Shown here: piece after piece, positions 5,856 through 9,791 of the stretch
Position numbering within the stretch: position 1 is the stretch's first letter
Layout of the letters: each line of letters starts with the position of its first letter
Assembly: GCA_002084985.1 (NCBI GenBank)
Contig: MZGO01000014.1
Coordinates: 1-9,791, forward strand
Reading direction: 5' to 3'
Length of the DNA stretch: 9,791 nucleotides
DNA from: Thermotoga sp. 4484_232
Lineage (GTDB): Bacteria > Thermotogota > Thermotogae > Thermotogales > Thermotogaceae
The notes under the pieces: model-generated
The model's database searches: none
What the model saw: the letters and a program-made list of their open reading frames with translations, nothing else
Told to the model about the DNA's origin: nothing
Position numbers and translations under genes: made by a program

Positions 5856-8435
5856 TCACCATTCGATCTTGAAATCCGAGAAAGTGACCTTCACAGAATT
5901 CAAAAACCAAGCTTTTGCTATCAAACCAACTTTCGTGAACTCGTGTGGATTTGTCACGATCTTTCCAAGGAATTCCCAATCCTCGGATCCAGGTTCTCTG
6001 TAGAAGAACGAGTATTCATTCTCTACAGCTTTTATCTTCAACCAGCCTGTCTTGTAAGGATAATTCCTTATGAAATCGCCTTCCGTATCTGGTATCAGGA
6101 TCATGAAAGGTGCCCATCCGCCGCATATTCTTGAGTAGCTTCCCTCTATGGCTATATTGTTCTGATCCTTTGGCCCAAAGTAAACAGCGTAAACCTTTCC
6201 CGATTCTTTTCCATTCCAAAGAACCAAACCAACATGAGTATTGAGGACCCTCTTTGGCATCTCAAAATGAACGCTCACTTCCCATCTGTCTTTATCCGGG
6301 ATATCAACCACAAGCATTGGAGCTTTTCTTCTCTCGCAGTTCCAGATATCGGATCCAGGGACCGCATAGATCGTTATCTTATTCCCCTCGATCCTGTACC
6401 AGTTGTTTGGCTCTGGAGAACTCCATTTCCAATTGTAAGTTACAGTCTTCTTGACCGGACGAGGCTTTGGAAGAACGGCTACTCCTTCCTTTTTGTATCC
6501 TATCCATTTCAGAAATCCTGGATGCTCGTACGTGTCCAGATATATGTTCATGGGTATCTTTATCCTGAGCGTGCTTTCATAGACTTTTTCATCGTTCACG
6601 TAGAATACAGCGGAACCATCGCTGTTCCACACTATCTTGAATGTACCATCCACATACCCATTGTAGTCCAGATTGGTAACTTCTTTCACTTCGCTTTTAC
6701 CCTCTTCTCCGTAGACGTACACGTATATCTTCCTCTCTGTTGGATCTGTGATGAAGCCTATGAAGAATCCTTTTTCTGTGGACATCAGTCCCATATTTTG
6801 ATATTCCTTCTCACTTGTAGGCCATCTTGCGTTCCATATCACCGTTATAGGTGGTGTGAACTCCTCATTGGATACGATGGCATCGAAATCTTTCCCCTCA
6901 GAGATGGTATTTCCATCGCCATCGGTATCGTTTGGATCGTCTCCTATATCATCTCCAACGACTATTCCCACAGCTTCGAAGCTAACCGTTCCTATAGGTA
7001 TCCAGTTGTTTTCTGCTGTGATATCTGTAAATCCTTTGGGAAGTTCTGTGACAGGTTTTGGTTTTATAGGTTTCAAGGGTTTCGGGCGTGGTAGAGCTTG
7101 AGCTTTCGGACCGTAGATGTGAAGCTTGTACGCACCATAACCGCTTGATCTGTTGATCTCGATGTAATACGTTCCTGGTTTTAGGGTTACCTTATCGCTT
7201 GTTTTTGCCTCTTTCCCAACGTAAATGGATTTGTAATAGCTGCTAGCTCTCGAATCATACAGGTAACAGTAACTCAATGATAGATCATCCAAGGGTTCCA
7301 CCCTGAAGCTCACTTCTCCTTCTGCTCCGATCTCGAATTTCCACCAATCCTTTTCATCGGTTTCGTATCCATCCGTGTATCCGAGGTGTCCATATACCGT
7401 TTCGTTCACAGGAGCGATCGAAGCGTTCACCGGCTCATCGTTAGGCTCAGGATCGTTACCATACGGATTTTCCTCAAAGTCGATCGTGAGGTAGTATCCT
7501 CCGTATCCATTGCTTCTGTTGACTTCTATCAAGTACTCTCCCGCCTTCAAACCAACAGGACCAAATTTTTCACCTTTTTGCCCGATGTACCAGCTGCTTA
7601 TGTAAGAATCTCCACCTTTTCTGTAAAGGTATACGTAGGATAGAGAAAGTGTCTCATCCATATCGAATTGGATCCAGAATTTTCCGTCCTTTTTCACGCT
7701 GAACTTCCACCAATCTTTTCCATCGGTTTCATATCCATCTGTGTATCCAAGGTGCCCTTCGTTAGTACCAATCACAGCTTTTGTGGCTTTTGCAAAATCT
7801 TCATTGGGTTCTGTATCGTTACTCATCTTTTGTGGTTTGTAAATTATGTTCAATTTGTATCCTCCATACCCACTACCCCTGTTGATTTCTATCAAGTACT
7901 CTCCTGCCTTCAAACCAACAGGACCAAATTCCTTATCCTTCTGCTCAACGTACCAACTGCTTATGTAGGAATCTCCATCCTTTCTGTAGAGGTATACGTA
8001 CGACATGGAAAGCGTCTTGTCCATCTCGAATTGGATGGAAACTTCTCCGTCCTCGTCGATTTTGAATCTCCACCAATCTTTTTCATCTGTTTCATATCCA
8101 TCCGTGTATCCAAGGTGCCCTTCGTTGTATCCGATTTTTCCTATAATGGCTTTTTCAACGGAATCGTTGTTTTCTTTTTCACCAGAAAAGCTCGGGTAAA
8201 CCACGGTGGGACGTATCGAAAAGCTTCCAGAACCACTGCTCCTGTTCACTTCTAACCAGTAAGTGCCTCTTTTCAATCCAACAGGTCCTAGGTCTTTTCC
8301 CTGTCCAACGTATACGGACGATATGTAAGAGGTTTTGTCGGATCTGTAGAGGTACACGTAACCTAAAGAAAGCCGCATCCTGTGATAAATCGTATCTGAG
8401 CCATACTTTGTCCTTCTGGGAATCCAGATATCCAC
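5856..8435 (-). CDS. PPC-repeat protein with two C-terminal ConA-like domains, 3' part of a disrupted gene
   Basis: 859 codons from a GTG at 8435-8433. It holds four PPC-like beta-sandwich repeats of about 121 residues. The first is incomplete (about 22-95); the others start at GHLGY 106, 227 and 349, each with TDGYETDxKDWWxF, a YVYLYR strand, GPVGLKAGEYLIE and GYGGY. Then follow a Pro/Lys linker (449-463), a beta-rich concanavalin-A/laminin-G-like domain (about 475-648) with the Asp-rich loop DPNDTDGDGN, a second linker (656-663), and a second ConA/DUF1349-like domain (about 665-859). No catalytic domain or own signal peptide is visible. The first 21 residues (DIWIPRRTK...) look out of frame: the -1 frame there reads GYLDSQKDKVWLRYDLSQDA, the true start of the first repeat. 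The GTG has AGGAGG 5 nt upstream, so translation could still begin there, giving a protein without an export signal. The role may be surface glycan binding, which is inference. Confidence 0.75.
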   Translation of the reverse strand: MDIWIPRRTKYGSDTIYHRMRLSLGYVYLYRSDKTSYISSVYVGQGKDLGPVGLKRGTYWLEVNRSSGSGSFSIRPTVVYPSFSGEKENNDSVEKAIIGKIGYNEGHLGYTDGYETDEKDWWRFKIDEDGEVSIQFEMDKTLSMSYVYLYRKDGDSYISSWYVEQKDKEFGPVGLKAGEYLIEINRGSGYGGYKLNIIYKPQKMSNDTEPNEDFAKATKAVIGTNEGHLGYTDGYETDGKDWWKFSVKKDGKFWIQFDMDETLSLSYVYLYRKGGDSYISSWYIGQKGEKFGPVGLKAGEYLIEVNRSNGYGGYYLTIDFEENPYGNDPEPNDEPVNASIAPVNETVYGHLGYTDGYETDEKDWWKFEIGAEGEVSFRVEPLDDLSLSYCYLYDSRASSYYKSIYVGKEAKTSDKVTLKPGTYYIEINRSSGYGAYKLHIYGPKAQALPRPKPLKPIKPKPVTELPKGFTDITAENNWIPIGTVSFEAVGIVVGDDIGDDPNDTDGDGNTISEGKDFDAIVSNEEFTPPITVIWNARWPTSEKEYQNMGLMSTEKGFFIGFITDPTERKIYVYVYGEEGKSEVKEVTNLDYNGYVDGTFKIVWNSDGSAVFYVNDEKVYESTLRIKIPMNIYLDTYEHPGFLKWIGYKKEGVAVLPKPRPVKKTVTYNWKWSSPEPNNWYRIEGNKITIYAVPGSDIWNCERRKAPMLVVDIPDKDRWEVSVHFEMPKRVLNTHVGLVLWNGKESGKVYAVYFGPKDQNNIAIEGSYSRICGGWAPFMILIPDTEGDFIRNYPYKTGWLKIKAVENEYSFFYREPGSEDWEFLGKIVTNPHEFTKVGLIAKAWFLNSVKVTFSDFKIEW
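7110..8433 (-). repeat. PPC repeat block B (repeats 5-8), paralogous to block A
   Basis: Repeat 5 starts at GYLDSQKDKVWL (8433, one frame off) and carries the EKENNDSVE linker found otherwise only after repeat 1. Repeats 6 and 7 (8120, 7757) are the near-identical middle pair. Repeat 8 (7391) has the SYYKSIYVGKEAK form found otherwise only in repeat 4. The same internal order as block A shows duplication of a four-unit cassette. Confidence 0.75.
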
Positions 8436-8446
8436 TCAGTCCTCCT
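8433..8446 (-). promoter_or_regulatory. Shine-Dalgarno plus GTG start at the frame break
   Basis: On the - strand, AGGAGG (8446-8441), a 5-nt spacer and GTG (8435-8433). The spacer contains the TGA stop of the out-of-frame remnant, giving TGAGTG. The site lies between the broken halves and could restart translation of the 859-codon 3' part. It may equally be chance, since the AGGAGG falls in coding sequence. Confidence 0.4.
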
Positions 8447-8580
8447 GAAGCTCGTATCCTCCGTATCCACCATCTCTTGTAACCTTCACAAGATAGGTTC
8501 CAGGTTCTAATTCTTTGACCTCACTTTCTTTCTCTTTATCTCCAACGTACATGGAGTAGTAATAGCTGCCTAACAACGAA
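8436..8580 (-). pseudogene. Out-of-frame remnant of the fourth PPC repeat
   Basis: From 8579 the frame shifted by one base reads SLLGSYYYSMYVGDKEKE, then ELEPGTYLVKVTRDGGYGGYELQED and TGA at 8438-8436. It matches the second half of the last repeat of the downstream block (SYYKSIYVGKEAK..., LKPGTYYIEINRSSGYGAYKLHIYG). The frame is open up to 8750, but above 8580 it is only the shadow of the main frame, and no start or ribosome-binding site precedes the remnant. It is best read as part of the disrupted large gene rather than as a separate gene. Confidence 0.7.
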
Positions 8581-9791
8581 ACTGACCTTGCCTTTGGATG
8601 ATATCTGGAATCTCCACCAATCGGTGTTATCAGTTTTATATCCGTTTGTGTATCCCAGATGTCCTTCAAGCCATGTGTTGACGTACCCCTGAGACGCTTT
8701 AGAAGAATTGTCGTTGGGTTCACTATCGTTTTCGTAAGAATCCGCTTCAAATATCGGTTTCATCCTGTATCCACCGTAGCCACTATCCTTTGTGACCTTT
8801 ATCAGGTATTCCCCAGCCATGAGGCCAACGGGTCCCAGCTTTTTCAAATCGCTTCCAACGAATTGACTGGTTATATAGTAATCTCCTTCTTTCCTGTACA
8901 AATAAACCCAGCCAATAGCCAAGTTTTTATCGGATGAGAACTGAAGATAAAATTCCCCATCTTCATCCAATTTCATCTTCCACCAGTCGACATTATCCGT
9001 CTTGTAACCATCTGTGTATCCAAGATGCCCATCGTTCCATTCATTAACGGTGCACAATTTAGCATCCTTCACTTCCTCGTTCGGTTCGTTGTCGTTACCT
9101 ATTTCTTGCTCTTCATGGACTATGTTTAACTGATATCCACCGTAGCCACTATCCTTTGTGACCTTTATCAGGTATTCCCCAGCCATGAGACCGACAGGTC
9201 CCAGTTTTTTCAAATCACTTCCAACGAATTGACTGGCTATATAGTAATCCCCATCTCTTCTGTACAAATAAACCCAACCGATCGCCAGGGTACTATCTGC
9301 AGAAAATTGCAGATAAACTTTTCCATCCTTTTCTAATGAGAATTTCCACCAATCAACATTATCGGTTTCATATCCGTCTGTGTATCCAAGATGCCCCTCG
9401 TTCGAACCAACGTATCCAAGGGTGGGAGTTTCCAGGCTGTCGTTTTTCTCGCGATCGTTCCTGTAAGAAGTTGGATTAACTATAGGATCTATCTTGACGC
9501 TACCAGAGCCGCTGTCTCTGCTTACCTTTAACCAATAGGTTCCCTTTCTCAACCCAAAAGGCCCAAAATCTTTGCCTCGTCCGACATACACTGAGCTTAT
9601 GTAGGAACTCTTATCCGATCTGTAGAGATAAACCCAGCCTATGTTTAAGCTTCCCGACGCGCTTATCCTGAAAGTGACCTCTGCATCCTGTGATAGAGAG
9701 AATTTAAGCCATTTTGATGTGTTGTTCTCATCAAGCTGAGCGTAAATGGAAGGGAAGTAGACGATGGGAATAAGGATCAACGCAAAAATAA
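8536..9791 (-). CDS. Exported PPC-repeat protein, N-terminal part (start outside window, frame broken at 3' end)
   Basis: It runs in from the right edge. The first visible residues, IFALILIPIVYFPSIYA-QL, are the hydrophobic core and cleavage region of a signal peptide, so the true start lies just outside the window; the TTG at 9780 would leave too short an export signal. The mature part has an N-terminal repeat beginning QLDENNTSKWLKFSLSQDAE, then PPC-like repeats starting at GHLGY at 9396, 9030 and 8664 (exactly 366-nt periodicity). Each has TDGYxTDNxDWWxx, GWVYLYR, GPVGLMAGEYLIKVTKDSGYGGY and an acidic NDxEPN linker. The frame ends with RQLLLLHVRWR at a TAA (8536-8538), unlike any repeat. 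The proper continuation, SYYYSMYVGDKEKE...GYGGYELQ, is in the next frame at 8579-8445. The last repeat is therefore broken by a frame-changing deletion. If translated, it would give a secreted fragment of about 410 residues. Confidence 0.7.
   Translation of the reverse strand, partial: IFALILIPIVYFPSIYAQLDENNTSKWLKFSLSQDAEVTFRISASGSLNIGWVYLYRSDKSSYISSVYVGRGKDFGPFGLRKGTYWLKVSRDSGSGSVKIDPIVNPTSYRNDREKNDSLETPTLGYVGSNEGHLGYTDGYETDNVDWWKFSLEKDGKVYLQFSADSTLAIGWVYLYRRDGDYYIASQFVGSDLKKLGPVGLMAGEYLIKVTKDSGYGGYQLNIVHEEQEIGNDNEPNEEVKDAKLCTVNEWNDGHLGYTDGYKTDNVDWWKMKLDEDGEFYLQFSSDKNLAIGWVYLYRKEGDYYITSQFVGSDLKKLGPVGLMAGEYLIKVTKDSGYGGYRMKPIFEADSYENDSEPNDNSSKASQGYVNTWLEGHLGYTNGYKTDNTDWWRFQISSKGKVSFVVRQLLLLHVRWR
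8768..8823. repeat. 56-bp direct repeat, copy 1
   Basis: Identical base for base to 9134-9189, exactly 366 bp (one repeat unit) away. It encodes MAGEYLIKVTKDSGYGGY in repeat 3. Identity continues with few mismatches to about 8885. Identity at third codon positions suggests recent duplication or gene conversion. Confidence 0.9.
9134..9189. repeat. 56-bp direct repeat, copy 2
   Basis: Second copy of the 8768-8823 sequence, lying in repeat 2 of the same gene at the same phase of the repeat unit. Confidence 0.9.

Larger units (their letters stand above)
8445..9735 (-). repeat. PPC repeat block A (repeats 1-4)
   Basis: Four units. The first is a distinct N-terminal form (LDENNTSKWLKFSLSQDAE... 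EKNDSLE), followed by three GHLGY-type units at 9396, 9030 and 8664. The units share DWW, GWVYLYR, GxYLIKV and GYGGY, and are joined by acidic NDxEPN segments. The middle two are nearly identical. The fourth lacks its central YLY strand because of a deletion. Confidence 0.8.
5856..9791 (-). other. Whole disrupted repeat-protein locus (one ancestral gene or two fused tandem genes)
   Basis: The order on the - strand is signal peptide, repeats 1-4, repeats 5-8, linker, ConA-like domain, linker, ConA-like domain, terminator. Three frame changes occur: at about 8578 (inside repeat 4), between 8460 and 8433 (repeat 4/5 junction) and at about 8374 (inside repeat 5). Repeats 5-8 match repeats 1-4 one to one, and repeat 5 starts like the mature end of repeat 1 (GYLDSQKDKVWL against AQLDENNTSKWL). 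This is explained either by block duplication within one gene, or by two tandem paralogous genes joined by loss of the first gene's 3' end and the second gene's signal peptide. The sequence alone cannot decide between these. Confidence 0.6.

Noticed and set aside
6234..7094. 286-codon open frame on the + strand
   Set aside because: It is antisense to the ConA-like domain coding region. Its translation is rich in Cys, His, Ile and Phe with no domain pattern, and it has no ribosome-binding site.
8370..8580. Programmed ribosomal frameshifting at the frame breaks
   Set aside because: No slippery heptamer with a downstream structure is visible, and the frame changes coincide with missing repeat segments, which points to deletions instead.
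7110..9735. CRISPR or non-coding tandem array as an explanation for the 366-bp periodicity
   Set aside because: The repeats are coding, about 122 residues per unit, with conserved beta-sandwich motifs and variable linkers. There are no short direct repeats with unique spacers.

Overview
The window reads as chromosome of a hyperthermophilic Thermotoga-type bacterium (Thermotogota). The protein sequences (TrpB2, NagA, QueA, LemA) closely resemble what I remember of the Thermotoga maritima proteins. Codon use is rich in AGA/AGG, ATA and GGA, Shine-Dalgarno sites are strong, start codons are mixed ATG/GTG/TTG, and genes are tightly packed. This is recognition from memory, not a database result.

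Layout, left to right. (1) 2-79: the last 25 codons of a lemA gene on the + strand. (2) 88-1578 +: a complete transcription unit for the long-type tryptophan synthase beta chain trpB2. It has a promoter, a 26-codon leader peptide with three consecutive Trp codons, mutually exclusive antiterminator and terminator helices, and then the gene. This is a textbook ribosome-mediated tryptophan attenuator in front of a stand-alone trpB2, and is the most interesting element in the window. (3) 1607-4183 -: a two-gene operon of an N-acetylglucosamine-6-phosphate deacetylase (nagA) followed by an FGGY-family sugar kinase of unknown substrate. It converges on trpB2 and shares a bidirectional terminator with it. 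(4) 4230-5749 +: a small membrane-anchored LemA-like protein followed by queA (queuosine tRNA modification), diverging from nagA across about 46 bp. (5) 5811-5840: a second bidirectional terminator. (6) 5856 to the right edge, -: a large exported repeat-protein locus. It has a signal peptide (start outside the window), eight PPC-like beta-sandwich repeats arranged as a duplicated block of four, Pro/Lys-rich linkers and two concanavalin-A-like beta domains. Its reading frame is broken between about 8370 and 8580.

How the parts work together. The trpB2 unit should be expressed when charged tRNA-Trp is scarce, which ties TrpB2 to tryptophan supply. The nagA-kinase pair looks like a phosphorylation/deacetylation step of amino-sugar catabolism. 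QueA and the LemA-like gene are translated from adjacent sites but have no obvious functional link. The repeat locus looks like a cell-surface or secreted, possibly glycan-binding, protein that is decaying or has been split in two. The two halves contain paralogous four-repeat blocks, and comparing them shows deletions of about 53 and 32 nt that explain two of the frame changes. No RNA genes, insertion sequences or CRISPR arrays were seen. Intergenic space is small, and the only non-coding stretch above 200 bp is the trpB2 leader region.
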